A DNA stretch of 64,000 nucleotides from Candidatus Aenigmatarchaeota archaeon (GCA_016184005.1 JACPDL010000002.1:1-64000), one strand, 5' to 3'; counted from the stretch's first letter, positions 48,152 through 56,601 are shown. Notes: generated by a model from the letters alone, not told the origin. Numbers and translations: made by a program.

Positions 48152-49171
48152 ATGGCAAACGGCGATCAGGCATGGCATGAACAGCCAGAAGAGCCAGAAC
48201 AACATGGACAGCAAGCGGCTCCAGCAGGGCCTGGACAGCAAGCGGCTCCAGCAGGGCCTGAACAAGATAGAGAAGAACCGATAGGCAGACGTCTGGGCAG
48301 ATGGGCCTCTTATGGGCTTTATGGCCTTGGCGGCGCTGTTACAGGACTGTCTGCTTTTGATTATGCAATTACTAACTGGCGAGTAGACTCGCTGCCTCAT
48401 CTTGTCGGCAATGTAGCTTTAGGTACTGGTTTCTATTTGATTGGTCGTGGTGTGTCTAATCTTAGTCAAGAAGAAGAACCTCGAATAAGAGAAGAAGACG
48501 CACTAAGACGATTCGTTGAAGAAATTGAACACGGTCCGGTAGAACTTCCAGATGGCAGGAGAATTGTTATTCAACAGCCAGAAGGGCCTGCAAATCAAGA
48601 ACAGGAAAACAGGGGTGTCATTAGAAGAACATGGGACAGGACTGCCGATGGTTATAGAAGGTTATCTTCAAGAGGGGCAACAGGATATTTTGCACTTGGG
48701 TTTGCTGCATGGCTTGCAGCAGCAGGTGCTTACACTGCTATAAAGCCGTGGAAGTATGTTCGCGATGAGGCTGCTCCTGCTGCAGTTTCGTATACAAAAG
48801 AGGAAGCAATTCCCAGGGCTGCAGATTTCGGAAAGAAGATCTATTATGGTTCAACAGGATTGAAAAGACCTGACATGTGGGGAGAGTCTTGCAAGTACAT
48901 TGGCGAACCTGATGAAAATCACAAAGCTGTCATGGAAGGGCTCTTTCCTGAGACCCCCGACAGGTATGTGCCTGTTGAACTGGACTGCAGGCCGGAAAGG
49001 GTTTTTGCAGGGCTCGAATATCCAGACCCGGCGAAACAAGGTACAGCTTACGCAAACTTCGCGAAAGGAGCAATTTCAGAGGTCAATCTTTCTGATTCCA
49101 GGCCGGGCGTTCATACTCTTGGCGGCAAAAGATACATCTGGTCACCAGTCAACTTTCATAGGGAGAAATAA
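48152..49171 (+). CDS. Envelope-island membrane protein
   Basis: A 339-residue protein. A Gln/Glu/Pro/Ala-rich N-terminus, with a perfect tandem 27-bp duplication giving GQQAAPAGP twice, precedes two hydrophobic hairpins (about residues 52-110) and another membrane segment near 177-195. A soluble C-terminal domain with CKYIGEPDENHKAV and CRPERVFAG follows and probably faces the outside. It is not recognised. The next gene begins 2 nt after its stop. Confidence 0.6.
   Translation: MANGDQAWHEQPEEPEQHGQQAAPAGPGQQAAPAGPEQDREEPIGRRLGRWASYGLYGLGGAVTGLSAFDYAITNWRVDSLPHLVGNVALGTGFYLIGRGVSNLSQEEEPRIREEDALRRFVEEIEHGPVELPDGRRIVIQQPEGPANQEQENRGVIRRTWDRTADGYRRLSSRGATGYFALGFAAWLAAAGAYTAIKPWKYVRDEAAPAAVSYTKEEAIPRAADFGKKIYYGSTGLKRPDMWGESCKYIGEPDENHKAVMEGLFPETPDRYVPVELDCRPERVFAGLEYPDPAKQGTAYANFAKGAISEVNLSDSRPGVHTLGGKRYIWSPVNFHREK
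48206..48259. repeat. Perfect 27-bp tandem duplication in coding sequence
   Basis: Two identical 27-bp units (48206-48232 and 48233-48259) beginning GGACAGCAAGCGGCTCCAGC. They encode the linker of the 48.1-kb protein in frame. Identity at DNA level indicates a recent slippage event. Confidence 0.85.
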
Positions 49172-49173
49172 TC

Positions 49174-49770
49174 ATGGCAGAAACTGATAGAAGAGGGATT
49201 ATAAGGAGAATAGGAAGGGGTATTGTAAAATACGGCATATTGGCCGGAGCACTTGCAGGAGCAGTCTATCTTGCAGGCGGCAAGCAAGGTATGGCACACG
49301 GCTTTTACAGGGCTCGGGATTACGTTGCTGAAAAAACAAGCGAACCCATGACCACGCATGACAGGCAGTTCAGAATAACGAAGTATGCAATAGATAAACA
49401 GGATCCAACTAAACTCGCTTTGTTGACGGATTTCAAAGGTGACCCACTAAAACCTCTTAGCTACGGCAGGCCTGTAAGATTTACAGTTGAAGATGATTCA
49501 GAATCCATAAAGCGCCTCAAAAGAGATATAGAAGATGGTTTGAATCAGGGATATGCAGTTTTCATTAGCAGAGGCTCGCCTACACGACAACAAGGTCTGC
49601 AGGGCAAAGATGTTGCAGTAGATAAATATAATGGCGAAGAGCAATGGTTTGTAAAAGGCGCAGACCTCGTGAAGCTTCACAAATACGACATAACAACAGA
49701 CGTGCCTGAAGAACCAAAAGAAAAGCCGTTCAGACCTGTTAGAGCAAATAATCTGCAAACGCGGCCATGA
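49174..49770 (+). CDS. Envelope-island single-pass protein
   Basis: A 198-residue protein with a basic N-terminus (RRGIIRRIGRGIVKYG), one membrane helix (about residues 18-36) and a soluble C-terminal domain (PVRFTVEDDSESIKRLKRDI). Both this and the 48.1-kb product end in extracellular domains of similar size, but no clear homology is seen. It is co-transcribed with the 48.1-kb gene and converges on the giant SLT-domain gene, 5 bp away. Confidence 0.55.
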   Translation: MAETDRRGIIRRIGRGIVKYGILAGALAGAVYLAGGKQGMAHGFYRARDYVAEKTSEPMTTHDRQFRITKYAIDKQDPTKLALLTDFKGDPLKPLSYGRPVRFTVEDDSESIKRLKRDIEDGLNQGYAVFISRGSPTRQQGLQGKDVAVDKYNGEEQWFVKGADLVKLHKYDITTDVPEEPKEKPFRPVRANNLQTRP

Positions 49771-49775
49771 TAATT

Positions 49776-52700
49776 TTATTTATTCTTTAATTCGTTATAT
49801 TTGTTTCTGCAATGCTCATTTGCATAAGCGGCGCCTAGTTTATCATCATCCAAGCAGCATAAGTTGAATCCGAGTTCTGGATCTCTACATTCAAGAGGTA
49901 TTCTTTCAGTATTTTCTATACTTCCTCCATACGCAGGGTTGCATTCGCTTGTGCTCTTGCAGGCACCTTCTCCTATTGTGCATGTTCCTCGGGCTAAAAG
50001 CTTGTTCGAGCAGTAATCAGGCCCGCCGAAAGAAGTTGTTGCGGCTTGCTGGGCCTGTTGTGCTTGGTTGAAGCACGATACCCACTTAGGATACCATTTG
50101 TCGAGCACTGCAGTAGTGTAACCTGCGTTTTTTTCTTTACAAGAGGTTCCTCCGTTATAGCCGCCGATGCCTTCTGTAATGCCACCGCATCTTTCTATTT
50201 CATTAGTAAGATGTATGGCTCCTGCTTTAATGGCTTTTTCTGGCAGGAATCTTTCATCGCTTGATTTCGAGCATGCAGTAGGCGTGCAGCTGTTGCAGGC
50301 AGAAACTTTGATCTGACACAAATCTATGTTGCACTCCTCGAAATTATAGACAGGCACACTTAAACCAAGGCTTCTTGCTGTTTTTGGAATAAATTGCACA
50401 ATGCCTGCAGAGCCACAAGGACTTACAGCATCCTTGTTCCATTCTGATTCTTGTGAAATAAGCGCAGCGAGCAGGGCTTCAGCATTATAGCCGCGTGAGG
50501 ATGCTGCTGTCTTTAATCCACTACTATCAACAGCACTTGTTATTACATCTTTGTACTGGTTATATTTGTTAATGTAATCGTTTGATAGTCCTGAAACACT
50601 ACAAGTTATAGCTCCAGTTGGTGTCGTGCCAGGTGTTGTTGTCTTTGCTACGCATCTGCCGTCGTATGATCGATCCTTAACTGTAGTTTGCAGATCAGTT
50701 CCTGGAATGCCTACAGGTGTTGTTTTATCAGAAGGTATCCACGTGCAACCAAGGCTGCATCTTTGCGAAGCTTCTGTTTCGCAATCGTATTTTTGCGTGA
50801 ATGTGCTGCAGGACTTTTCGAAGCAGGCGCGGCACAAGCCTGTATCAGCTATAATGCCTGAACCCGGCGGTCTTTGAGATGTGTCAAGCCAGCATTGGCC
50901 AGATTGTGGTTTTGTGCTGTAGCATGTGCTTCTTGTGCACGAACTTAATATTCCTATTTGTGTGCCGCATTGGCTGCATTTTGTATCGCTTGGATTGGCA
51001 GCGATGCCAATGAAACCCGTTATTGGCACGGACTGCTCCTTGATGATCCTGAATTCATATGTTGGCAGCTCGGCTGTTATCAATCCAGTCTGCACGCCTG
51101 TAGCTGCTAAACTGCTGTCAGGAACGGGCTGGAAGCTGCACAATACTGAAAATATGCTGCTGAGCGCATACTGCCTTATCTCCTGGTTGTTCTGCATGAC
51201 GTATACCAATGCCTCTTCGCGCGAGGGGTCGAAATCGACATTAATTTGATTGGGCATAGGTATTTTGCCTGGATTCTGCAGTTTTATGCCGCCAGCACCA
51301 CAATCTAAGCCTCTGCCGATTACTTTCTGCATCCGGATTATGATCACATCCTTTAGCTGGCGAAGGAATATTCTTCCGTCGTCGCGCGCATTTGAAACAG
51401 AGACAAGCAGCAGGGCGCGCTTGCCGGATTCCAGAGGCTGCGGGCCGACATTCAGTGACAGCTGCGCCGGAGATACCTTGCCCACTGCAACAACCTGGCG
51501 AAACACGTCTTCTTTTTCTGCGAAGCGCCTTTGGAATTCATTCTTGCTCATCACTGAAACAAGCAGTGAGGAGTTGGTCGAGTACTCGTAGCTCAGGTTT
51601 ATGTAAACAACGCCAAGCCTTGACTCAGCTTGTCTGTCTTTCTCGTACTTTGCCCTGAGACCGCGAATCTCAATTCTTCCCGCTTCGCCCGGCATGAGGT
51701 AAGCTTCGCCGTTTCTTTTATCTAGTGAAGTTATTTGGGCTTTTTTGCCGTCAGTGAATTCGCAGTATGAATTACATTTTACATTTTCGATGTCATTTTC
51801 GTCTGCAATTTTTATGTTGCGGGCAGGCAAGTCGCCGTCATTCTTGACAACCAAGAACATAGCGAACTCAGCGCCTTGCGGCACGGCCTGCGGCAGCAGG
51901 TTTATGCTTGTTATTTCCAGCGCGCGCGGTATAGCCATCGGCCTTTCGGGCCGCACATTGGTTGTCTGCTGCTTTGCGTACCAGGCAGTAGGATTGGTAA
52001 CCAGCAGCGATATGTCGCTCACCGCATTCGTTCCGGCGCGCCATGCAACAAGCACGGGCGTGCGGACCTGATTAATTGCTCCCTCGTACATGGCCTTGTA
52101 GGGCCCCAGCGCCACCCAGCCGAAGATCAGAACTATTACAGACATTTTCAGAACTATTGGAAAGCCGCCTGTCTGGTAGAACTGGAAGATGCCGAAGAAT
52201 ATGAACAGGAAAGCAAACAGCATGTAGTAATAGAATGTATCAAGATACAGCCCTGGCTGGCCGATCAATGCGAAAAGGAATATCGTGATACCCTGGGCTA
52301 TCAATGCCCCGGAAACCATGCTATCCAGGTGATCCAACGCATACTTGTTCGACTCGAAATTCATGACCCAGTTTATTGCGGCGCCTGCAAGCGGAATTAT
52401 GTAAAGGAACAAACTGGCGTTCAGTGCATATGTTGGTATTATGAAGAATGAAATGAATCCGGCCATCACGACAAATGTCATGATCAATCCGAGAATCATC
52501 GGCCCCCATATGAAATCCCAGATGTTGTAGAGCATCTGATACCAAATATTGCGCAGCGTACTACTTTTCATTGATAATCGTGTCATCGCACCTGCAATGC
52601 CACGCAATCGGGCTCTACCAGTGCGTGCATATTGTTCAGCAAAAGCTGCCGCTTCTCCTTTAAGTTCAGCTTTTATGTATTCTTGTGCTTCTGTGAAGTC

Positions 52701-54152
52701 TCGTCCTATCTTATATCTGTAAATTTGTTTTGCCGCTATCTGTTCTGCCGCTGGCTCAAGTCTTTTTTGTATAGTATCTCTCAAAGATTCCAATTCAGAT
52801 GTCAAAAGCTTGTTCATTTGTGCTTCTGCATTCGAAAATCTCTCAAAAGTTTCGCGCAATTCACTTTTTTCACTATCACGCCTGTATTTCCCTAGCACAT
52901 CCTCTAGAAGTTGGTTTGTGCCACCCATTCCAAGAGGCATTTTAAAGCCCCGGCGTATTGTGTAACGGAAAAATCTTCCATAAGCAGAAATGCTTTTTAA
53001 CGCCTTTTTTTTTGCTGCAAAATAATCTTTCCTTGTGGCTACTAGCCTTTCCTTTGCTGCCTTTATTCTGTCTTGATATTCGTTAAGCAAACCTTCTGCG
53101 TAGAGTCGTCCAATACTATTCAGTTCAGCTTTACCCCTATTCACGGCCATCGTAACCCGAGGTAGATTCTTTTGGCCTAATCTTCCTGCTGCTTTTAGCT
53201 CCATTCTTCCTGCGCCGAAAGTAGAGCTTTTTTTTGGCATCCATCCAGGCGTTAAACTGGAACGTGGTTTTAGAAATTCTGCCTCACTTGTAGTTTCTTC
53301 AAAAACTGCTACTGCTCTCGTACTAACTTCAATATCAAATTCGTAAATTGTGTTAGGAGTATCATCAAATTTTTCATTGCCTGCAAAAAACACCCATGCT
53401 TTGAATTTATAGAATTTGTTTCCGTCGCGATGTTTTTCTGGAGCTTCTAATTTAATTGGAGATCCAAGATCGAATCGCTCTCTATAGGAAGTTTCTTTTT
53501 CTGCATCATTTATTTTAAACTTAATCTTTTGCGGCGGATATGAAACAACTGTCAAAATAGGTCTGCTAGGATCATTCGCACTGCCACCGCCTATTGGTGT
53601 AGCCATTCTATCTGGCGGAGATCTTCTTCTTTCTCTTTCCTGATGCCAATTGTACATTCCACGCTCGATTTGCTGTTCTGAATAACCGGCGTTTCGCAAA
53701 ATTTTCACAGCTTCACCATCATTTCCTTGAGCATATGCTTGTCTTGCTTGTTCTACAGGATTAGTTTCAGGAGTTGGTTCAGGTGAAGCAGCATTAGCAT
53801 CACGAGGTCTTCTTGGCGGTGGCAAGTCGTCTATAGCTAATTGTTGCAGTCCTTCCATTAGTATTTTGGGTCTGGATCTGAGCCAGTCTCTTATTGGCTG
53901 TCGTTGGATTTCTGGTGGCAGTAAATTAACTCTAAAACGCGGATTAGGTTTACGAGATAATTTTGCCTCTTCAATTTCCTTGGCTCTCGCGAATGATATT
54001 GGTTCTCCGGTTTTTTTTCTTGCTTCCGATCTCCAGTCTTTCCAAATACTAGCTATATCTTGGTCTGGATAACCTAATCTTTTCAATATTATTCCGGACT
54101 CTGTTTGATCTCCATTCATGAAAGCATCTTTCGCTTCTAGAAAACTAGTCAC
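49776..54152 (-). CDS. Giant membrane protein with C-terminal lytic-transglycosylase-like domain
   Basis: A 1458-residue protein. Two N-terminal helical repeats (FLEAKDAFMNGDQTESGIIL; ARQAYAQGNDGEAVKILRNA) match the 45.9-kb protein. A helical cytoplasmic region with coiled-coil character (about 330-520) precedes about seven membrane helices (about 545-735). The outer part has the lipoprotein-type module (VVYINLSYEYSTNSSLLVSVMSKNEF), beta domains and a Cys-rich segment, and then an SLT/lysozyme-like domain (about 1250-1390): LLAALISQESEWNKDAVS with the catalytic Glu, GSAGIVQFIPKTARSLGLS and GIGGYNGG. A Cys-rich tail ends it. The GTG start is supported by a strong SD and by repeat homology. Confidence 0.85.
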   Translation of the reverse strand: MTSFLEAKDAFMNGDQTESGIILKRLGYPDQDIASIWKDWRSEARKKTGEPISFARAKEIEEAKLSRKPNPRFRVNLLPPEIQRQPIRDWLRSRPKILMEGLQQLAIDDLPPPRRPRDANAASPEPTPETNPVEQARQAYAQGNDGEAVKILRNAGYSEQQIERGMYNWHQERERRRSPPDRMATPIGGGSANDPSRPILTVVSYPPQKIKFKINDAEKETSYRERFDLGSPIKLEAPEKHRDGNKFYKFKAWVFFAGNEKFDDTPNTIYEFDIEVSTRAVAVFEETTSEAEFLKPRSSLTPGWMPKKSSTFGAGRMELKAAGRLGQKNLPRVTMAVNRGKAELNSIGRLYAEGLLNEYQDRIKAAKERLVATRKDYFAAKKKALKSISAYGRFFRYTIRRGFKMPLGMGGTNQLLEDVLGKYRRDSEKSELRETFERFSNAEAQMNKLLTSELESLRDTIQKRLEPAAEQIAAKQIYRYKIGRDFTEAQEYIKAELKGEAAAFAEQYARTGRARLRGIAGAMTRLSMKSSTLRNIWYQMLYNIWDFIWGPMILGLIMTFVVMAGFISFFIIPTYALNASLFLYIIPLAGAAINWVMNFESNKYALDHLDSMVSGALIAQGITIFLFALIGQPGLYLDTFYYYMLFAFLFIFFGIFQFYQTGGFPIVLKMSVIVLIFGWVALGPYKAMYEGAINQVRTPVLVAWRAGTNAVSDISLLVTNPTAWYAKQQTTNVRPERPMAIPRALEITSINLLPQAVPQGAEFAMFLVVKNDGDLPARNIKIADENDIENVKCNSYCEFTDGKKAQITSLDKRNGEAYLMPGEAGRIEIRGLRAKYEKDRQAESRLGVVYINLSYEYSTNSSLLVSVMSKNEFQRRFAEKEDVFRQVVAVGKVSPAQLSLNVGPQPLESGKRALLLVSVSNARDDGRIFLRQLKDVIIIRMQKVIGRGLDCGAGGIKLQNPGKIPMPNQINVDFDPSREEALVYVMQNNQEIRQYALSSIFSVLCSFQPVPDSSLAATGVQTGLITAELPTYEFRIIKEQSVPITGFIGIAANPSDTKCSQCGTQIGILSSCTRSTCYSTKPQSGQCWLDTSQRPPGSGIIADTGLCRACFEKSCSTFTQKYDCETEASQRCSLGCTWIPSDKTTPVGIPGTDLQTTVKDRSYDGRCVAKTTTPGTTPTGAITCSVSGLSNDYINKYNQYKDVITSAVDSSGLKTAASSRGYNAEALLAALISQESEWNKDAVSPCGSAGIVQFIPKTARSLGLSVPVYNFEECNIDLCQIKVSACNSCTPTACSKSSDERFLPEKAIKAGAIHLTNEIERCGGITEGIGGYNGGTSCKEKNAGYTTAVLDKWYPKWVSCFNQAQQAQQAATTSFGGPDYCSNKLLARGTCTIGEGACKSTSECNPAYGGSIENTERIPLECRDPELGFNLCCLDDDKLGAAYANEHCRNKYNELKNK

Positions 54153-54160
54153 AGAATCTG

Positions 54161-54169
54161 CCTCCTCTT
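54161..54169 (-). promoter_or_regulatory. Strong ribosome binding site that fixes the GTG start
   Basis: On the minus strand AAGAGGAGG lies 8 nt before the GTG at 54152. It is one of the strongest Shine-Dalgarno matches in the window, where many genes look leaderless. A TATA-like AATAATTAAA (about 54205-54214) lies further upstream. Confidence 0.75.
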
Positions 54170-54240
54170 TCTATCATCATTTTGTCACCGAGTCTTTCAG
54201 CTAATAATTAAACTATGGCTCGGAGCGCCATAAAAAGATT

Positions 54241-54504
54241 TTAACGGTTTGCAGATCGATGTACTTTGCCGGCAGGCTTTACTGGATGGCCGTACAGGCG
54301 TTTGTAATAGTAATAATGCCTCTCAGTTGCAGGCAGCTCTTTGATGAGGACATTTAGCTCGCCCTCCAGTGACAGCAGTTCACTTTTTGTTTCCTTTATG
54401 CCCAGTTTGCCTAAAGAATGCAGTGTCTTTACTTTGTGAAGCTTGCTTTCAATCTGCCGGATTTTGTTATAGGTATCCTTGATGTCATTGATGTCCTTCA
54501 GCAT
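54241..54504 (-). CDS. Hypothetical 87-residue coiled-coil protein
   Basis: It is not recognised. It forms an amphipathic helical hairpin by eye (KDINDIKDTYNKIRQIESKL, then LSLEGELNVLIKELPATERH), with a basic C-terminus. No signal or membrane segment. It lies just downstream of the VapBC module on the same strand. Confidence 0.55.
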   Translation of the reverse strand: MLKDINDIKDTYNKIRQIESKLHKVKTLHSLGKLGIKETKSELLSLEGELNVLIKELPATERHYYYYKRLYGHPVKPAGKVHRSANR

Positions 54505-54535
54505 GATAGTAATTAGGAAAAGTGGGATAAATACT

Positions 54536-54970
54536 TTACTTATTGAATGGATTTATTGCCGTTATTGATGTTTCTTTGAAGTCTTTCACATTTTCTGTAT
54601 AGATTTTTGTGATGTCGTGCTCCAATGCTGTTGAAACTATCAATGAATCCCATATAGACATTTTTTTGCTTCTGGATAAAGCAATTGCTTTTTTAACAGT
54701 TTCATGATTATAATTTATTTTAACCCAGTTGACCGAATCTATGATTCCTGAAACAATTGTCTCAGCTTCTTCGACAAGAAAAGGTATTTTCAACTTTTTT
54801 GTCAGTACAAAGAAAAGTTCTGCAAGGACTTGATTTGAAACAGCTAATTTTATTTCTCCTTTGAATGCCTTTTCTACTAGAGATTTACAGATTTCGTGTT
54901 TCCTTTTATCAAATATGTCAAAGCCATAGACAATAATATTTGTATCGGCAAGAATGATGTTATCTTCCAT
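54536..54970 (-). CDS. vapC: VapC-type PIN-domain toxin
   Basis: A 144-residue PIN protein with ILADTNIIVYGFDIFDKRKHE, LAVSNQVLAELFFVLTKKL, MSIWDSLIVSTALEHD and TENVKDF, carrying the conserved acidic residues. The track ORF starts 36 nt earlier; the ATG at 54970 directly precedes the domain and overlaps the antitoxin end by 11 bp. It is a probable RNase. Confidence 0.88.
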   Translation of the reverse strand: MEDNIILADTNIIVYGFDIFDKRKHEICKSLVEKAFKGEIKLAVSNQVLAELFFVLTKKLKIPFLVEEAETIVSGIIDSVNWVKINYNHETVKKAIALSRSKKMSIWDSLIVSTALEHDITKIYTENVKDFKETSITAINPFNK

Positions 54971-55193
54971 GAAGTTCATCTCTGGACTTGTAAAGAAGAC
55001 CACCACTATTGTGGCCCTTTTCCAAGAGATCTATTGTCTTTTTCACATTATTGCTTTCAGTTTTAAGCCATGTTTGCATGGCTTCTGTTAGAGCTTCCCC
55101 AAGATAGCCTTTTCTTTTGCCATATTTTGTACTTGCAGTCGTTCTGAACTTTTTTTCGACATCATCGTCTACATTCACAGTTATAGTTCCCAT
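54960..55193 (-). CDS. vapB: Ribbon-helix-helix antitoxin
   Basis: A 77-residue antitoxin with MGTITVNVDDDVEKKFRTTA, a typical ribbon-helix-helix start, and a helical tail. The track uses a GTG at 55202; the ATG at 55193 is preferred. It overlaps the toxin gene. AT-rich sequence upstream (ATATATTTAAATG) holds a TATA box. Confidence 0.82.
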   Translation of the reverse strand: MGTITVNVDDDVEKKFRTTASTKYGKRKGYLGEALTEAMQTWLKTESNNVKKTIDLLEKGHNSGGLLYKSRDELHGR

Positions 55194-55252
55194 GGAATCC
55201 ACTTAACTATTTAGATAAGTATATATTTAAATGTTGTAGTATATAAATATAT

Positions 55253-55370
55253 GATATGCTCTTAATAATCCCACGACTAAAGTCGTGGGTTTCTGAGAGC
55301 ATGTCATCCCAACATTGTTTATGTAATATCTGCTGTCTAAAGACAGCAGTTTTAAGCAATGTTGCGGATA
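55253..55370. repeat. Simple compound palindrome element (118 bp)
   Basis: Two hairpin units. The first is ATGCTCT...GAGAGCAT around CCCACGAC-TAAA-GTCGTGGG. The second is AACATTG...CAATGTT around CTGCTGTC-TAAA-GACAGCAG. This is the unexpanded form of 29721-30123. It lies between the VapB promoter and the end of the convergent 55.4-kb gene. Confidence 0.92.
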
Positions 55371-55376
55371 ATACTA

Positions 55377-56213
55377 TCAAGGATCCATTGCAAAGACTGA
55401 CAACGGCCTGTAACTTACTGTTCTTTGCTGTTCCTCAGCTTTCTGTGGTTCTCCAGAGAAAACGACTACACGGGCTGTACCCGAGAATCTGGAATTCTTA
55501 TTCGGTATGATTTCCAGCTTATTTTCTCCAAGCCTGATAACAGTCTGATTCAATTTTATGGACTGCAGGTCTTTTGCAAAGCCTGAAAAGACCTCTTTGT
55601 CATTCAGCTCCACTTTCATGCTGCCAATGTTCTTGTCCATTACTAATTCTACACGGGCTTCGTCAAATTCCTGATCTGAACTCAATAGGAAAGCCGATTC
55701 TTTCTTGCCGAAGTAAAGGCTCCTCAATTCCAGCCTGACATTTTTCACATTGTATTCATTTGCTGCCCATATCTTCCACAAAGAAGACCACGGCCTTACC
55801 TGAATATTCATCTTGTCACTAAGCATTTCTCCGGGAACATCAACAGTATAGTCGCCGATAGCATAATTGCCCTGCACCACCCTCTTGCCGTTTACCATTA
55901 TCTCCAGAGGCGCAAGGTTGTTTGAGCTGGCAACAGAGAAGCTTATTGTCATGTTCTGTGCGCCTTGGGTTTCCACATGCCTGGTTATTTCGTTGCTCCC
56001 GAAAAACAGGCCGTTGTAAAGCTTCTTGCTGCCAAGGCTGGCTTCCTGTACTTTGCTAACATAAGCTGCATCAAACTGCGTTTCAAATATAGTCGTATTT
56101 GTCCTTCTTTCCTCTTCCCCTGCGGGACCAATATTGAATACCATAAGCAAGCCGAAAAGCAAGAGGAAAAGTCCGACTAACAGGAACACCAGAAACTCGT
56201 CTACATCGCCCAT
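55377..56213 (-). CDS. Membrane-anchored protein with beta-rich outer domain
   Basis: A 278-residue protein with an N-terminal helix (EFLVFLLVGLFLLLFGLLMVF), then a beta-rich outside domain. PLEIMVNGKRVVQGNYAIGD and KVELNDKEVFSGFAKDL suggest two related jelly-roll or Ig-like units. It is not recognised. A TCACTAACAAGTAA dyad and a TATA-like TTTTTAAGG lie directly upstream, with leaderless spacing. Confidence 0.65.
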   Translation of the reverse strand: MGDVDEFLVFLLVGLFLLLFGLLMVFNIGPAGEEERRTNTTIFETQFDAAYVSKVQEASLGSKKLYNGLFFGSNEITRHVETQGAQNMTISFSVASSNNLAPLEIMVNGKRVVQGNYAIGDYTVDVPGEMLSDKMNIQVRPWSSLWKIWAANEYNVKNVRLELRSLYFGKKESAFLLSSDQEFDEARVELVMDKNIGSMKVELNDKEVFSGFAKDLQSIKLNQTVIRLGENKLEIIPNKNSRFSGTARVVVFSGEPQKAEEQQRTVSYRPLSVFAMDP

Positions 56214-56283
56214 ATATTTGTCACTAACAAGTAATTATAATAGAAAGGTTTTTAAGGGTTGTGATTGGGCTGTTTTTAAGAAG

Positions 56284-56378
56284 TGCGAGAGGGCGGATTG
56301 CTGCAGAGAAGCAAAAGCTTCTCTGAGCTCTCAGCGAGCTCCGCTCAGCTGCAGACGAACCGGGGTTTGAATCTTAAA
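56284..56378 (-). repeat. Relic of the tRNA-Leu 3' end with palindromes in its T-loop
   Basis: GCGAGAGGGCGGATT (56284-56298) repeats the 3' end of the adjacent tRNA-Leu (56380-56394). In the relic, the next 55 bp are three nested or adjacent palindromes: GCTGCAG...CTGCAG enclosing AGAGAAGC-AAAA-GCTTCTCT and TGAGC...GCTCA. The tRNA-like CGAACC then resumes. The insertion site is in the T-loop. Confidence 0.7.
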
Positions 56379-56601
56379 TGCGAGAGGGCGGATTCGAACC
56401 GCCGAACGGACTAACCGACAAGATTACCCCGTTTTATGTGTTTTTTGATTGACCTTTCTTTTGAAAGAAAGGTCACTTGAGTTTCGCAATCATCTTGTTT
56501 TTCATGACTCAAGATAGCACTTGCGCCTTTTTCTGTAATCCTTTCCGTTAACGCTTTTCGCGTGAGTCGAAAAGGGTTAGACCAGGCTTGGCTACTCTCG
56601 C
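56379..56601 (-). tRNA. tRNA-Leu(CAA) with three introns
   Basis: GCGAGAG pairs with CTCTCGC, discriminator A. The gene spans 223 nt. Removing three stretches gives a regular class II tRNA: about 47 nt in the D-loop (between GGTCTAA and GGC), about 38 nt at 30/31 and about 50 nt at 37/38. Then stem CAAGA/TCTTG frames loop CTCAAGA, anticodon CAA. The variable arm is CGG-TTAGT-CCG, and the T-arm is GGCGG-TTCGAAT-CCGCC. The 37/38 intron contains GACCTTTCTTT...AAGAAAGGTC. Exact splice points are inferred from tRNA pairing. Confidence 0.82.

Noticed and set aside
56284-56601. Attachment site of an integrated element at tRNA-Leu
   Set aside because: A 3'-end duplication exists, but the copies are only about 96 bp apart and no integrase gene is nearby.
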